A DNA stretch of 64,000 bases from Cohaesibacter sp. (GCA_025210795.1 JAOAQZ010000019.1:1-64000); one strand, 5' to 3'. Counted from the stretch's first letter, positions 1 through 10,202 are shown. Notes: generated by a model not told the origin, from the sequence alone. Numbers and translations: made by a program.

Positions 1-2
1 AT

Positions 3-3000
3 ACTGCAGATGACGGCAAGGGCTCCACGGATACCGGTACCATTACCGTTCAGGTGACCGGCACCAATGATGCACCGACTGCGGTGCAGCTCTCCAATTC
101 CTCTCTGGATGAGAATGATGCAGGGGCCGTGATTGGCACCCTCTCCACGACAGATGCCGATAGCTCCGACACTCATAGCTACACAGTCTCCGACAACCGC
201 TTTGAAGTGGTTCAGCAAGGCAACCAGCAGGTCCTTAAACTCAAGGATGGAGAGAGCCTTGACCATGAAGCGGCGGACAATATCGCTGTCACTGTCACAA
301 CGAATGACGGCAATGGTGGCACCTTCAATCAGGACTTCAATATCTCCGTTGGTGACGTCAATGAAGGTGTGAGTGCCCAGAATGGTTCTGCCTCCACCAA
401 TGAAGATGCTGTGTCTCTCTCTGGCAACCTCACGGCCACGGATCTGGATGGCGATAGCCTGACCTATAGTCTGGTCTCGGGACCGGAGGCAGGCACCGTC
501 ACGGTCAATGCAGATGGTTCCTATAGCTTTGTGCCCGGCGCGGACTTCCAGTCTTTGGCCGATGGCGAGAGCCGCACCGTCTCCTTTACCTATGAAGCCG
601 CAGACGGCAAGGGCGAGAGCGATCAGGCCACCATCTCTATTGAAGTCACCGGCTCCAATGATGGCCCGACGGCTGTGGCCCTCTCTGCCAATGGGGTGGA
701 TGAGAATGATGCAGGGGCGGTGATTGGTACACTCACCACGACAGATGCCGATAGCTCCGACACTCATAGCTACACAGTCTCCGACAACCGCTTTGAAGTG
801 GTTCAGCAAGGCAATCAGCAGGTCCTTAAACTCAAGGATGGAGAGAGCCTTGACCATGAAGCGGCGGACAGTATCGCTGTCACTGTCACGACGAATGACG
901 GCAATGGTGGCACCTTCAATCAGGACTTCAATATCTCCGTTGGTGACGTCAATGAGGCCATTAGCGGGATGACTGTGACAGGCTCCCAATCCGTTAACGA
1001 AACTGTCGAAAGTGGCGGCAATATTGATAGCGCCTACTCGCCAGCTGGCGTTGTCGTGGCCAATCTGGCGGCGATAGATGCGGATGCTAACGATAGCCAT
1101 AGCTTTGCCATTACATCTGCGCAGGATCAGAATGGTCAGGCAATCGCTTTGAATGGTGATTTTCCCTTCGAGATTCAGGGTAACCAAATTGTCGTGAAAG
1201 CGGGTGCTGTCATTGATTATGAGACAGTCTCTCAATATTCACTCGTGGTTAGTGCCACCGATGGAGGTGGTGCAACGGTCACGGAAAATGTGACAATTGA
1301 TGTGAATGATTATGAAGGACTTAAGGACAAAGCCGCCTCTGCGGACACCATAACGGGCACATCCGAAGAAGATACGCTAGTGGGTGGCGATGGAGCCGAT
1401 GTCATTCATGGCGGGGCTGGAGACGATGTTATCAATCTGATGGCAGGGAACCATCGTTCTTGGGATGATGGAGCCACCGACAAAGCCTATGGTGGAGACG
1501 GAGATGACACGATCATCGCCGGGTTTGGCGCAAATGAGGTCTTTGATGGTGGAGCCGGAAGCGACACCGCGGATTTCTCTCACTTTGCTGCAAATTCTCC
1601 TGCCAATGTTGATTTGACAGGAGGCAGCTTCACTATTGCCGGAGGTGCGCATGGCAGCGGAACCCTGACGAGTATCGAGAATGTAAAGGGTTCTTGGGGC
1701 GACGACACCATTCGCGGTGATGGCGGTGATAACGTGTTAAATGGTTTTGTTGGTAATGATCGCCTTGAAGGCGGTGGCGGTAATGACACCATTATTGGGG
1801 ACACTGGCACAGATACGGTTATTTTCTCGGGCAATCGTGCTGATTATACCATTACGCAAAATAGTGATGGCAGTTATCAGGTTATCGACACACGGCCCGG
1901 ATCACCGGATGGTACAGATGTTGTTTCTAGCATAGACAGTTTCGAATTCTCCGATCAAACCATTGACGTTGCCAATATTTTGAACCAAGCGCCAACTGCC
2001 ATTACATTGGAATCTGCGCCGGTTGCAGACCATACTCAAGCCGATGGGCAGAGCAGCGAGAGTATTGAGGAACTTGGCCTTGAGACTCCAAACAATGTCT
2101 TCACCCTATCCTTTGAAACAGCAGGCGATGTCTCCTCTACCCAGACTTTGTTTGAGACAGGGGGCAATGTTTACGGCGTTAATGTTGTCATTGACGATGG
2201 TATGATCAAGATCTTTGCAGGTGACGGAAACAATCTGGAGTTAAGCGCCCCGATTGAACCCAATACCAGCTATAATTTTGCTCTTGAAGTCAGCACTGAA
2301 AATGACAGCCTGAAGTTGTTCATGTCTGAAACGGTGCCGGTTGAACAAATGACCGAAGCCAATTCTCTGGTTGCCAGCAAGGATGGCTGGACGGATGCTG
2401 ACTGGACGGGGTCCGACAATATGGGGGTTGGCTATCAGCAAGACGGCTCTCAAGGCAATATCGGCGGGGATTTCCAAGGCACGATCTCAGCTCCGGGTCT
2501 GGAGGTGCATGCCAATACTCTGCTTGATGATATGACAACCGGCACGATTGCATCCGGTCACGAAGGGGCCATCATTGGTAGCCTTTCCTCTACTGATGCT
2601 GACGCAGGCGATACCCATAGCTATACCGTTTCTGACAATCGCTTTGAGGTGGTTACCCAAGATGGCAATCAAGTACTGAAGCTTAAAGATGGCCAGAGCG
2701 TTGGTGATGCTGATGGAAACTCAGTTACCCTGACCGTTACGTCTAATGACGGCAATGGCGGCAGTTATGATCAGGACTTTACCTTTGCCATTGAAACCCC
2801 GCTTGAGCATTTGGAGCTTAACGGCACAACCAACAGTGTGAGTGGGGGCAGTGGGACGATTAATTCCAGCAATTGGACCAGCACATCAAACGGCTATACT
2901 GTTACTGCTCAAAACGTGGTTGGTGGTCAGCTAACCGCTCAAAGCGCAAACAATATCACGGTTTGGGACGGAGCTCTTGGTGCCAATGGCCAGGTCTCAG

Positions 3001-3800
3001 ACACCGACAGCGGCATGAATAACCAGCTTGCCTATGACAAGGCCTCTGGCAATTCCGAGAGCATCAATATCGACTTTGAGAATGATGTGTCGTCCGCAAG
3101 CTTCGACTTCCAGCATCTTTACACCGCATCTTATGGTGAAAGTGGCCATTGGACAGCTTACAAGGATGGACAGGTCGTGGCCCAAGGGGATTTCTCTGAA
3201 GCCTCCAGAGGGTCTGGCAGGGGAACGATCGACATTGATCCCGGCCAGACCTTTGACAAGATCTCCTTTACAGGCAATCTGCAAAGCGATGGCAGCGATG
3301 GCTCTGACTTCCAGATCAGGGAAGTGCGTTATCAGGAAGCAGACCGGGTGGAGCATGGCAATGATGTTTTGACCGGCGGGACTGGCAATGACACGCTCAA
3401 TGGTCTTGGCGGCAATGATACGCTCTCGGGTGGTGCCGGTCATGATCGCTTATACGGGGGCGATGGCAATGACACACTTAATGGTGGGGCCGGCAATGAC
3501 ATCCTTACAGGTGGCGCGGGCGATGATTTGTTCATTTTCCGTATGGGCGATGGCGACGACAGTATTGATGGTCATGGAGAGTCGGGCGCCGATAGCTGGA
3601 CCGACGTGATTGAGCTACGTGATGCAGCAGGTGGCAATAATCTTGACTTTGGCACCGATTGGACCTTGACCGTTACCAATGGTTCCATTCTTACTCAAGG
3701 CGAGGACAGTATGACCTTGTCGGATGATGCGGTGGGTACAATTAATTTCAGCGATGGCTCTAGCATCGACTTTGAGAATGTCGAACGCATCGACTGGTAA
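3..3800 (+). CDS. RTX/cadherin-repeat giant surface protein, C-terminal part
   Basis: The reading frame is open from the left edge, so the gene starts outside the window; 1265 residues are visible. They contain VCBS/cadherin-like beta-sandwich repeats (about 3-1310 nt, again 2560-2790), two blocks of RTX nonapeptides of the GGxGxD type (1350-1800 and 3355-3540) and a LamG/concanavalin-like stretch (about 2080-2520). No signal peptide is visible in this part. Glycine/aspartate-rich RTX repeats close to the C-terminus are typical of type I secreted, calcium-folded adhesins or glycan-binding proteins. No T1SS genes lie next to it here. Two of the cadherin-like units are almost identical at DNA level, which suggests recent duplication or gene conversion. 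The family is certain; the ligand is unknown. Confidence 0.9.
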   Translation, partial: TADDGKGSTDTGTITVQVTGTNDAPTAVQLSNSSLDENDAGAVIGTLSTTDADSSDTHSYTVSDNRFEVVQQGNQQVLKLKDGESLDHEAADNIAVTVTTNDGNGGTFNQDFNISVGDVNEGVSAQNGSASTNEDAVSLSGNLTATDLDGDSLTYSLVSGPEAGTVTVNADGSYSFVPGADFQSLADGESRTVSFTYEAADGKGESDQATISIEVTGSNDGPTAVALSANGVDENDAGAVIGTLTTTDADSSDTHSYTVSDNRFEVVQQGNQQVLKLKDGESLDHEAADSIAVTVTTNDGNGGTFNQDFNISVGDVNEAISGMTVTGSQSVNETVESGGNIDSAYSPAGVVVANLAAIDADANDSHSFAITSAQDQNGQAIALNGDFPFEIQGNQIVVKAGAVIDYETVSQYSLVVSATDGGGATVTENVTIDVNDYEGLKDKAASADTITGTSEEDTLVGGDGADVIHGGAGDDVINLMAGNHRSWDDGATDKAYGGDGDDTIIAGFGANEVFDGGAGSDTADFSHFAANSPANVDLTGGSFTIAGGAHGSGTLTSIENVKGSWGDDTIRGDGGDNVLNGFVGNDRLEGGGGNDTIIGDTGTDTVIFSGNRADYTITQNSDGSYQVIDTRPGSPDGTDVVSSIDSFEFSDQTIDVANILNQAPTAITLESAPVADHTQADGQSSESIEELGLETPNNVFTLSFETAGDVSSTQTLFETGGNVYGVNVVIDDGMIKIFAGDGNNLELSAPIEPNTSYNFALEVSTENDSLKLFMSETVPVEQMTEANSLVASKDGWTDADWTGSDNMGVGYQQDGSQGNIGGDFQGTISAPGLEVHANTLLDDMTTGTIASGHEGAIIGSLSSTDADAGDTHSYTVSDNRFEVVTQDGNQVLKLKDGQSVGDADGNSVTLTVTSNDGNGGSYDQDFTFAIETPLEHLELNGTTNSVSGGSGTINSSNWTSTSNGYTVTAQNVVGGQLTAQSANNITVWDGALGANGQVSDTDSGMNNQLAYDKASGNSESINIDFENDVSSASFDFQHLYTASYGESGHWTAYKDGQVVAQGDFSEASRGSGRGTIDIDPGQTFDKISFTGNLQSDGSDGSDFQIREVRYQEADRVEHGNDVLTGGTGNDTLNGLGGNDTLSGGAGHDRLYGGDGNDTLNGGAGNDILTGGAGDDLFIFRMGDGDDSIDGHGESGADSWTDVIELRDAAGGNNLDFGTDWTLTVTNGSILTQGEDSMTLSDDAVGTINFSDGSSIDFENVERIDW
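108..364 (+). repeat. Intragenic repeat unit, copy 1 of 2
   Basis: This 257-base unit encodes one cadherin-like domain of the RTX protein and recurs with only a few base changes exactly 591 bases downstream (699-955). A third, diverged unit at about 2560-2790 keeps the protein motif (THSYTVSDNRFEVV) but not the DNA identity. Confidence 0.95.
699..955 (+). repeat. Intragenic repeat unit, copy 2 of 2
   Basis: Near-identical copy of 108-364. The changes are scattered single bases, such as gggcc versus ggggc near the start and an Asn/Ser change at AADN/AADS. Confidence 0.95.
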
Positions 3801-3827
3801 GGATTGCACAGATAGAACCAAAAACTA

Positions 3828-3870
3828 AGGGTGGGCATCTTCTATAACACCGAAGATGCCCACCCTTTCT
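3828..3870 (+). terminator. Strong terminator after the RTX gene
   Basis: A perfect 15-bp stem (3828-3842 with 3852-3866) and a 9-nt loop lie 28 bases after the stop codon and are followed by a short T-rich stretch (TTTCT). Confidence 0.85.
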
Positions 3871-4033
3871 GCATGTAGTTTTCAGCCTATTCATCGCCCA
3901 ATGAATGGGAGCATCAAACTGCTTGAAAAGTCGATTTTTAGCCGTTTTTCTTTGAAAGTGTTTCTTCCATTAACAGTATCTTAGAGTCACCTCGCTAGGA
4001 TCAATCCTAACAAGTGTTGAGGCAAGTGATAAG

Positions 4034-5110
4034 ATGTTGGACACAATTACAGATTTAGCGCGCGAAAAATCAAGCGACAAAAGACGCGAACTTCTTGGTC
4101 GTGTTGCTGACCTATTCTTTGATGGTGCTGAACATCATTCCCAACAAGAAGCAATTATCTTTCGAGATATTGTGCTGAAAATGCTCAATGATGTCGATCT
4201 TGATGCACGTATGGAATTTGCCGAACGCGCCGCACCAAGAGCAGATCTACCGTCCGATGTCGCACGGCAATTGGCACAGGATGATATCTCGGTTGCCAGT
4301 CCTGTTTTGCAGAAATCCCCTGTTCTCTCCGATGCCGATTTTGTTGAGTTTTCGCAAAAACTATCTCCAGAACATCTGGTCTCCATCGCTCAGCGCGAGC
4401 AGCTGAGCGGCGTTGTCACCGATGCGCTTATTGAAAATGGTACTCGCGAGGTTTGGCATAAAGTCAGTCAGAACCAAGGTGCGGAAATTACCGAAAAAGG
4501 CTTCAACACGCTGGTTACCAACGCTCCTGATGATGCCATCTTGCAGGCTAGCCTGTGCGCACGCCCTGATATTCCGCCTTCAGTGGCTGAAAATTTGCTT
4601 CCTCTTCTTCCCGAAGAAGGCAAACGCCGCCTTGCCTGGCTATTTGAAAATGCAGCTGATGAAGCAGCTGCTCTTGTGGGCGAAGCCCAGAAGGAAATGG
4701 TCAAGGAGAAACTGGCTGGTAAGCGGGGGCGTATTGAGACCAAGATCCTGATCAATGATGTCAAATCTGGCGATATGTCCTTTTCTGATGCGCTGGATCA
4801 CCTGATCGAGGGCAATCGGACCTCTGACATTATTCTGGCTCTGTCTGCCCTCTCAGACATTGAAGAGGCTGCTGTCTCCAACGCCTATTATCAGATCAAG
4901 GATGAAGCGATTGCGATTTTGTGCAAATCAACCGATGTCTCGGAAGACACCTTCCACCGGTTGATGGTCATGCGCTGTGAGAAATTGCATTTGCCTGAAT
5001 CCATGGCAGCGCGCAGCAAAGAACGCTATGGCATTCTGGATCTTGGATCCTCCCAGCGGGCCATGCGCTTTGTGCAAATGCGCAAGAGCCTTGCAAAGGC
5101 CATGCGCTAG
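4034..5110 (+). CDS. DUF2336 domain protein
   Basis: This 358-residue soluble, alpha-helical protein is rich in Ala, Glu and Leu. The N-terminal half (about residues 25-210) has the helical-repeat look of DUF2336, a family found almost only in alphaproteobacteria; in some Rhizobiales and Caulobacter relatives it is linked to envelope or regulatory roles, but no biochemical function is established. No signal peptide, membrane segment or catalytic motif is visible. A purine-rich stretch (GAGGCAAG) precedes the ATG. A 14-bp inverted repeat (TAGGAT-CA-ATCCTA, 3996-4009) lies 24 bases upstream of the start and could be an operator. The gene stands alone between two terminators, so it is probably monocistronic. 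Confidence 0.75.
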   Translation: MLDTITDLAREKSSDKRRELLGRVADLFFDGAEHHSQQEAIIFRDIVLKMLNDVDLDARMEFAERAAPRADLPSDVARQLAQDDISVASPVLQKSPVLSDADFVEFSQKLSPEHLVSIAQREQLSGVVTDALIENGTREVWHKVSQNQGAEITEKGFNTLVTNAPDDAILQASLCARPDIPPSVAENLLPLLPEEGKRRLAWLFENAADEAAALVGEAQKEMVKEKLAGKRGRIETKILINDVKSGDMSFSDALDHLIEGNRTSDIILALSALSDIEEAAVSNAYYQIKDEAIAILCKSTDVSEDTFHRLMVMRCEKLHLPESMAARSKERYGILDLGSSQRAMRFVQMRKSLAKAMR

Positions 5111-5172
5111 GCTTTTCAAAGATGATTTGGGAGCCGCCTTCTCTGTGCTCGCGGCTTTTCATTCTGTCAAAC

Positions 5173-5206
5173 AAAAAACCCGCTTCCATCTGGAAGCGGG
5201 TTTTTT
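5173..5206. terminator. Bidirectional terminator between the DUF2336 gene and pckA
   Basis: A run of A, a GC-rich stem (CCCGCTTCC / GGAAGCGGG), a short loop and a run of T form a near-perfect palindrome. It can end transcripts arriving from either side of this convergent pair. Confidence 0.9.
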
Positions 5207-5228
5207 AATATTCTCAAGAAGGCTTGCC

Positions 5229-6827
5229 TTAAGCCTTTGGAGCCGCTGCCTTAACACTGTCGTCGACATGGGCTTCAAAGATTTTGAAGTTCTCGACGAA
5301 CATGCCGGCAAGCTTGGCTGCCTGTGCATCATAGGCATCTTTGTCAGCCCATGTATCACGCGGTGTCAGCAAGGCATCATCCACACCCGGAACAGAAACA
5401 GGAACTTCGAGACCGAAGGTTTCGTCCATGCGGAAGTCCATGTTTTTCAGAGACCCGTCAAGTGCTGCGGATAGCAATGCGCGGGTTGCCTTGATTGGCA
5501 TGCGGTTGCCAACGCCATAAGGGCCACCGGTCCAGCCGGTGTTTACCAGCCAGCAATTGACTTCATGCTTGGCGATCAACTCGCGCAGCAGGTTGCCATA
5601 TTCGGATGGATGACGCGGCATGAAAGCTGCACCAAAGCAGGTGGAGAAGGTTGCTTCCGGCTCGGTCACACCTTTCTCGGTGCCAGCCACTTTGGCGGTG
5701 TAACCGGAGAGGAAGTGATACATGGCCTGCTCTGGGCTCATGTGAGAGATTGGAGGCAGAACACCAAAAGCATCAGCGGTCAGCATGATGATATTCTTTG
5801 GATGCGGGGCCAGACCAGTATCGGACGCATTTGGAATGAAATGGATCGGATAGGCACAGCGCATATTCTCGGTTTTTGAAGAATCTTCAAAATCCGGCAG
5901 GCGTGTCACTGGATCGATGACCATATTTTCCAAAATGGTGCCAAAACGCTCGGTCGTGGAATAGATTTCCGGCTCGGCTTCCTTGGACAGATTGACGGTT
6001 TTTGCGTAGCAGCCACCTTCAAAGTTGAACAGGCCATCAGCACCCCAACCATGCTCATCATCGCCAACCAGCGTACGGCTAGGATCAGCAGAGAGGGTGG
6101 TTTTACCGGTGCCGGACAGACCAAAAAAGATAGCGGAATCGCCAGCATCACCCACATTGGCGGAGCAGTGCATTGGCATCACGCCCTGTGGCGGCAAAAG
6201 GAAGTTCAAAATGGAGAAAACGGATTTCTTCATTTCGCCAGCATAAGAGGTGCCACCGATCAGAACCATCTTGCGGGTGAAGTTCACCGCGATCACAGTC
6301 TGGGAACGGCAATTGTGACGCTCTGGATTGGCAACGAAACTAGGCAGATCAATTACGGTCCATTCCGGGGTAAAGCCAGCAAGCTCTTCCAGCTGAGGAC
6401 GGATCATCAAGTTGCGAATGAATGTTGAATGCCAAGCATATTCGGTAAAGACGCGCGTTGGCAAACGGTAAGCTTCAGCAGCGCCGCCATACAGATCCTG
6501 GGCAAACAGCTCTTTGCCTTCTGCATGCGCCATGAAGTCTTCATAAAGAACATCAAAGTCCGCAGGAGACATTGGCTTGTTGTTGTCCCACCAGCAGGCA
6601 TCTTCGGTGATCGCATCGCGAACGACGAATTTATCCTTGGGAGAACGGCCAGTATGTTCACCGGTATCAACTGCCAGCGCGCCACCAGCGACAAGCTGGC
6701 TTTCATTGCGCTGCAATGATTCTTCATAAAGCTGCGGTTCACGGAGGTTCCAGTAGACGCTGTCGAGGTTACGCAAACCAGATTGATCTGCTCCGTGGTT
6801 TTCGTTCCACGTGCCGAATTGTTTCAC
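5229..6827 (-). CDS. pckA: Phosphoenolpyruvate carboxykinase (ATP)
   Basis: Converts oxaloacetate and ATP to phosphoenolpyruvate and CO2, the first committed step of gluconeogenesis; cytosolic. Family motifs are present in order: the substrate-binding stretch with [12 protein letters not shown], the P-loop [14 protein letters not shown] (about residue 235) and the metal/kinase motif GDDEHGWG. The frame stays open to a GTG at 6878, but the GTG at 6827 is preferred. It has an AAGGGG Shine-Dalgarno 9 nt upstream, and the resulting N-terminus (pattern MxxxGxxNxxxG...GLRN...VYWNL) lines up with rhizobial PckA, giving 532 residues. It is divergent from chvI, the usual order in Rhizobiales, where ChvI/ChvG is known to affect pckA expression. 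Confidence 0.97.
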   Translation of the reverse strand: MKQFGTWNENHGADQSGLRNLDSVYWNLREPQLYEESLQRNESQLVAGGALAVDTGEHTGRSPKDKFVVRDAITEDACWWDNNKPMSPADFDVLYEDFMAHAEGKELFAQDLYGGAAEAYRLPTRVFTEYAWHSTFIRNLMIRPQLEELAGFTPEWTVIDLPSFVANPERHNCRSQTVIAVNFTRKMVLIGGTSYAGEMKKSVFSILNFLLPPQGVMPMHCSANVGDAGDSAIFFGLSGTGKTTLSADPSRTLVGDDEHGWGADGLFNFEGGCYAKTVNLSKEAEPEIYSTTERFGTILENMVIDPVTRLPDFEDSSKTENMRCAYPIHFIPNASDTGLAPHPKNIIMLTADAFGVLPPISHMSPEQAMYHFLSGYTAKVAGTEKGVTEPEATFSTCFGAAFMPRHPSEYGNLLRELIAKHEVNCWLVNTGWTGGPYGVGNRMPIKATRALLSAALDGSLKNMDFRMDETFGLEVPVSVPGVDDALLTPRDTWADKDAYDAQAAKLAGMFVENFKIFEAHVDDSVKAAAPKA

Positions 6828-7611
6828 TTTTTCAAGCCCCTTGAGACACTTATAATGTGACACATTGCTGTGACGCACTTACATTGTGGCAATCTGGCCT
6901 TGTGGCCAGCCCGGATGCTGATTTTTCAGCTTATCCGAGGATCCGCAAAAAAAGCTGCGGAAGTTTATTGAAACCGGCGGATAATCCCGCTTCTAGTCTA
7001 TAACCCCAGATTGGGGACCTACCCAAAGGTCAAGTCCCCAGGTTGCCAGCGACACTAGGCCAGGTGAGGGATAAACTCAAGAACTCTCCCTTGTGGATAG
7101 ACTTCTATGTTTAACATCACACCGGCTGTTATGGCTGCGATAACACGCTATCTGGTCATCCATGGTCACTGGATGCCCTCTCCATATAGCAAGATGAAAA
7201 ATTTTTACAGCTAACTTTTTGCCCAATTTTCATCCTTTCGTCTAAAAAAGCGACTTGTTCCATAAAATTGTTAAAAAGAGCACGCAATGCACCTCTGATT
7301 AAGGAGCCTTTTTGCAGAAATCAGCCAAATTCGGGAATCGTTTTCCATCGTCTCCCAAGGGGCTTTCCCTGCGAACTTTGGGCGCACTTAAAACCGGGGA
7401 CAAATCTCGCCTGCCACAATTTTGCGACTTTCTCTCTCTACCTGCAAATGAACGATGGGGAAGAAAGAGCGGACAAAATTGGGGGCCCGGCAGGATCCTT
7501 TTTTGTGACAGATCCATCCAAGCGGATGGAACTCTTGCCCCAAACACAGTAAGACTGAACAGATAGCTCCATTTGCTTGCCCAATTCAAATGCAGCAAGA
7601 AAGGATATGAT
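6828..7611. other. Long divergent intergenic region pckA / chvI
   Basis: This 784-base stretch has no convincing gene. Two overlapping plus-strand frames (7268-7552 and 7312-7566) have atypical composition and no family resemblance. It should hold both divergent promoters, and chvI seems to have a long leader. Visible dyads are CATCCA-n7-TGGATG at about 7160-7180 and TCCATCC-AAGC-GGATGGA at 7513-7530. Confidence 0.5.
7513..7530 (+). promoter_or_regulatory. Inverted repeat upstream of chvI
   Basis: A perfect 7-bp stem (TCCATCC / GGATGGA) with a 4-base loop lies about 80 bases before the chvI start. It could be an operator half-site pair or a leader hairpin; no regulator can be assigned. Confidence 0.35.
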
Positions 7612-8322
7612 ATGGCAACCATCGCTCTTGTTGATGATGATCGCAATATCTTGACCTCTGTTTCCATCGCCCTTGAAGCGGAAGGTTACAAGGTGGATAC
7701 ATATACAGATGGAGCCTCTGGTCTGGATGGCCTGCTTCATGCGCCGCCTGATCTGGCTATTCTTGATATCAAGATGCCGCGGATGGATGGCATGGAATTG
7801 CTGCGCCGCCTGCGCCAGAAAACCGACCTTCCCGTTATTTTCCTCACCTCAAAAGATGATGAAATTGACGAATTGTTCGGGCTGAAAATGGGCGCGGATG
7901 ACTTCATTCACAAGCCCTTCTCCCAGCGCCTTCTGGTCGAGCGTGTCAAGGCTGTGCTGCGGCGCGGACAGGCACGTGAGGCAGCCAGTAAAGGGGATGC
8001 GGAGACGCCGAAATCTGATCTTTTGGAGCGCGGTCTTCTCTCCATGGACCAAGAGCGGCATACCTGCAGCTGGGGTGGCAAGCCCGTTACCCTGACCGTG
8101 ACCGAATTTTTGATCCTCTTCTCGCTGGCCCAGCGCCCCGGTGTAGTGAAAAGCCGCAATGCGCTGATGGATGCGGCCTATGAAGATCAGGTCTATGTGG
8201 ATGACCGCACCATTGACAGCCACATCAAGCGCCTGCGCAAAAAATTCAAAGTGGTTGATGACAGTTTTGATATGATCGAAACGCTCTATGGCGTTGGCTA
8301 TCGGTTTCGCGAGCAAGCCTAG
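7612..8322 (+). CDS. chvI: Two-component response regulator ChvI
   Basis: OmpR-type regulator of 236 residues. The receiver domain (1-120) has the acidic pocket at D8-D9, the phospho-acceptor D52 in [11 protein letters not shown] and the conserved K in IHKPF. The C-terminal winged helix (about 140-235) ends VGYRF. The ATG at 7612 is chosen over an in-frame start at 7573 because it begins the receiver fold directly and has AAAGGA 6 nt upstream. In rhizobia the ChvG-ChvI (ExoS-ChvI) pair responds to acid and envelope cues and controls surface polysaccharide, motility and central carbon genes. Here chvG follows at once. Confidence 0.96.
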   Translation: MATIALVDDDRNILTSVSIALEAEGYKVDTYTDGASGLDGLLHAPPDLAILDIKMPRMDGMELLRRLRQKTDLPVIFLTSKDDEIDELFGLKMGADDFIHKPFSQRLLVERVKAVLRRGQAREAASKGDAETPKSDLLERGLLSMDQERHTCSWGGKPVTLTVTEFLILFSLAQRPGVVKSRNALMDAAYEDQVYVDDRTIDSHIKRLRKKFKVVDDSFDMIETLYGVGYRFREQA

Positions 8323-8332
8323 GCTTATTGAA

Positions 8333-8354
8333 AGATTGTCCGTTTGGACAATCT
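8333..8354 (+). promoter_or_regulatory. Hairpin in the chvI-chvG junction
   Basis: A perfect 9-bp stem (AGATTGTCC / GGACAATCT) with a GTTT loop begins 10 bases after the chvI stop codon. There is no T-run, so it looks like a transcript-stability or attenuation element rather than a terminator. Confidence 0.55.
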
Positions 8355-8368
8355 AAAGTGAGGAGTTA

Positions 8369-8383
8369 CGGAGCTTGGCTCCG
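8369..8383 (+). promoter_or_regulatory. Hairpin between Shine-Dalgarno and chvG start
   Basis: A 6-bp stem CGGAGC / GCTCCG with loop TTG lies between GAGGAG (8360-8365) and the ATG at 8391. The linear spacing is 25 nt; with the 15-nt hairpin folded it drops to about 10 nt. Confidence 0.45.
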
Positions 8384-8390
8384 GCATTTT

Positions 8391-10202
8391 ATGCTGAAAG
8401 ATTATGAGGACACGGCGGATGGTAAGGGACCATCAGGTCTTTCCGCACGGAAAACCTGGTGGTTGCGCCTGCGCATTCGCCTAAGCCGCCTCATCGGCAT
8501 GGTTGCTTTCTCCTCCCTCACCCGGCGGATTGTGCTGCTTAATCTTGCAGCCCTTGCCGTTCTTGTTATTGGCATTCTTTATCTCAACCAGTTCCGCGCG
8601 GGCCTGATTGATGCGCGCGTGACGTCTCTTTTAACCCAAGGCAAGATTATTGCGGGCGCGGTTTCTGCTTCAGCCGCAGCAGATGCCGATGCGATCACCA
8701 TCAATCCCGACCGTTTGCTGGAATTGCAGGCTGGAGAGAGCTTCACCCCCACCGAAGATACATTCGGCTTTTTTGATTTCCCGATCGACCCGGAACGGGC
8801 CGCGCCCATTTTGCGGGCCGCTATCTCCCCGACCGATACGCGCGCACGGATTTATGATCTTGAAGGCAATCTGGTGATCGATTCTCGCCAGCTTCACAAT
8901 CGCGGTATTTTGCGCTTTTCCCTGCCCGATCAAAAGGCTGAAGAGGACTATTCCATTTTTGAGGCCGAGTGGTGGCAGCAGCTGTGGCAAGACATTCAAT
9001 TATGGATGCGCCGCGGGGATTTGCCTGTCTATCAGGAATTGGGAAGTGGTGATGGTCGCGGTTATCCGGAGGTGGTGCTGGCACTTGATGGCTCTCCGGG
9101 CAGTGTGGTGCGGGTTAATGACAAGGGCAAACTGATTGTCTCGGTCGCCGTGCCCATTCAGCGCTCGCGCGTGATTGCCGGTGCCTTGCTGCTCTCTACC
9201 CGCGACGGGGAGATTGATGAAATCGTGCAGGCCGAGCGCTGGGGAATTGTTCGGCTCTTTTTCATTGCCGCTTTGGTCACCGGCACCTTGTCTATTCTTC
9301 TTGCAGGAACCATTGCTGGCCCCGTGCGCAAATTGTCAGAAGCGGCCGAGCGGGTACGGCGCGGGGTAAAGGCGCGCGAGCAAATCCCTGATTTCTCGGA
9401 CCGAAAGGACGAGATTGGCGTTCTCTCCCAGTCTTTGCGGGATATGACAGAGACCCTTTATCAGCGCATGGATGCTATCGAGGCCTTTGCAGCGGACGTC
9501 TCGCACGAGCTTAAAAATCCTCTGACCTCTCTGCGCTCAGCCGTTGAGACTTTGCCTCTGGCCAAGAATGACACGTCACGCGAGCGCCTTGTGGGCATTA
9601 TTTTGCATGATGTGCGCCGTCTTGATCGCCTGATTTCGGATATTGCCGATGCATCACGTCTTGACGCAGAATTGGCACGGCAGGAAGCGGAAGTGATTGA
9701 TCTTTCTGCCCTGATGGAGACCATTGTCTCCATTCAGGATGAAATCGGAGCAAAATCCGATATTTCCGTAACCCTTCATCAGCAGAAGGAGAATGAAGCT
9801 GGCTATCAGGTTTATGGCAATGACAGCCGCCTTGGGCAGGTCTTTGTCAATCTCATTGATAATGCCCGCTCCTTCACCCCTGATGGCGGAGAGGTCCGCG
9901 TCTCTCTTCGGCAAACGGGCCGCTGGGTTTCTATTACTATTGACGATGATGGCCCGGGCATTCAGGCCGAAGATGTCAATCGCGTCTTTGAGCGTTTTTA
10001 TACTGATCGCCCGCAAGGGGAAGAGTTTGGCCAGAATTCCGGTCTGGGCCTTTCCATCTCCAAGCAGATTATCGAAGCCTATCAGGGCCGGATTTCGGCC
10101 TCCAATCGTCTGGGTGAGGCGGATGATACCGGTATAGCGCCAATTTTAGGTGCACGCTTTTCCGTCCGGCTGCGCATTGCAGACTCTCAAGAGGGGATCT
10201 AA
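8391..10202 (+). CDS. chvG: Sensor histidine kinase ChvG
   Basis: Inner-membrane sensor kinase of 603 residues that phosphorylates ChvI. In order it shows a cytoplasmic N-terminus, a first membrane segment (RRIVLLNLAALAVLVIGILY), a periplasmic sensor domain of about 220 residues, a second membrane segment, HAMP (starting GPVRKLSEAA), the dimerisation helix with phospho-accepting His in DVSHELKNPLTS, and an HATPase domain with NLIDNARSF, DDDGPGI and GLGLSISK. The frame is open back to a TTG at 8328. I chose the ATG at 8391 because the length then matches rhizobial ChvG and a GAGGAG motif can serve it across a small hairpin. The stop overlaps the hprK start (TAATG), implying translational coupling. 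Confidence 0.93.
   Translation: MLKDYEDTADGKGPSGLSARKTWWLRLRIRLSRLIGMVAFSSLTRRIVLLNLAALAVLVIGILYLNQFRAGLIDARVTSLLTQGKIIAGAVSASAAADADAITINPDRLLELQAGESFTPTEDTFGFFDFPIDPERAAPILRAAISPTDTRARIYDLEGNLVIDSRQLHNRGILRFSLPDQKAEEDYSIFEAEWWQQLWQDIQLWMRRGDLPVYQELGSGDGRGYPEVVLALDGSPGSVVRVNDKGKLIVSVAVPIQRSRVIAGALLLSTRDGEIDEIVQAERWGIVRLFFIAALVTGTLSILLAGTIAGPVRKLSEAAERVRRGVKAREQIPDFSDRKDEIGVLSQSLRDMTETLYQRMDAIEAFAADVSHELKNPLTSLRSAVETLPLAKNDTSRERLVGIILHDVRRLDRLISDIADASRLDAELARQEAEVIDLSALMETIVSIQDEIGAKSDISVTLHQQKENEAGYQVYGNDSRLGQVFVNLIDNARSFTPDGGEVRVSLRQTGRWVSITIDDDGPGIQAEDVNRVFERFYTDRPQGEEFGQNSGLGLSISKQIIEAYQGRISASNRLGEADDTGIAPILGARFSVRLRIADSQEGI

Noticed and set aside
133..3821. Many open frames inside and opposite the RTX gene
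   Set aside because: They result from the GGT/GAT-rich repeat codons; they have no ribosome site and no known domain, and the cadherin/RTX frame explains the region.
7268..7566. Two overlapping small frames (84-94 codons) between pckA and chvI
   Set aside because: Composition is unlike neighbouring genes, with no family resemblance or good ribosome site; they more likely belong to the chvI leader.
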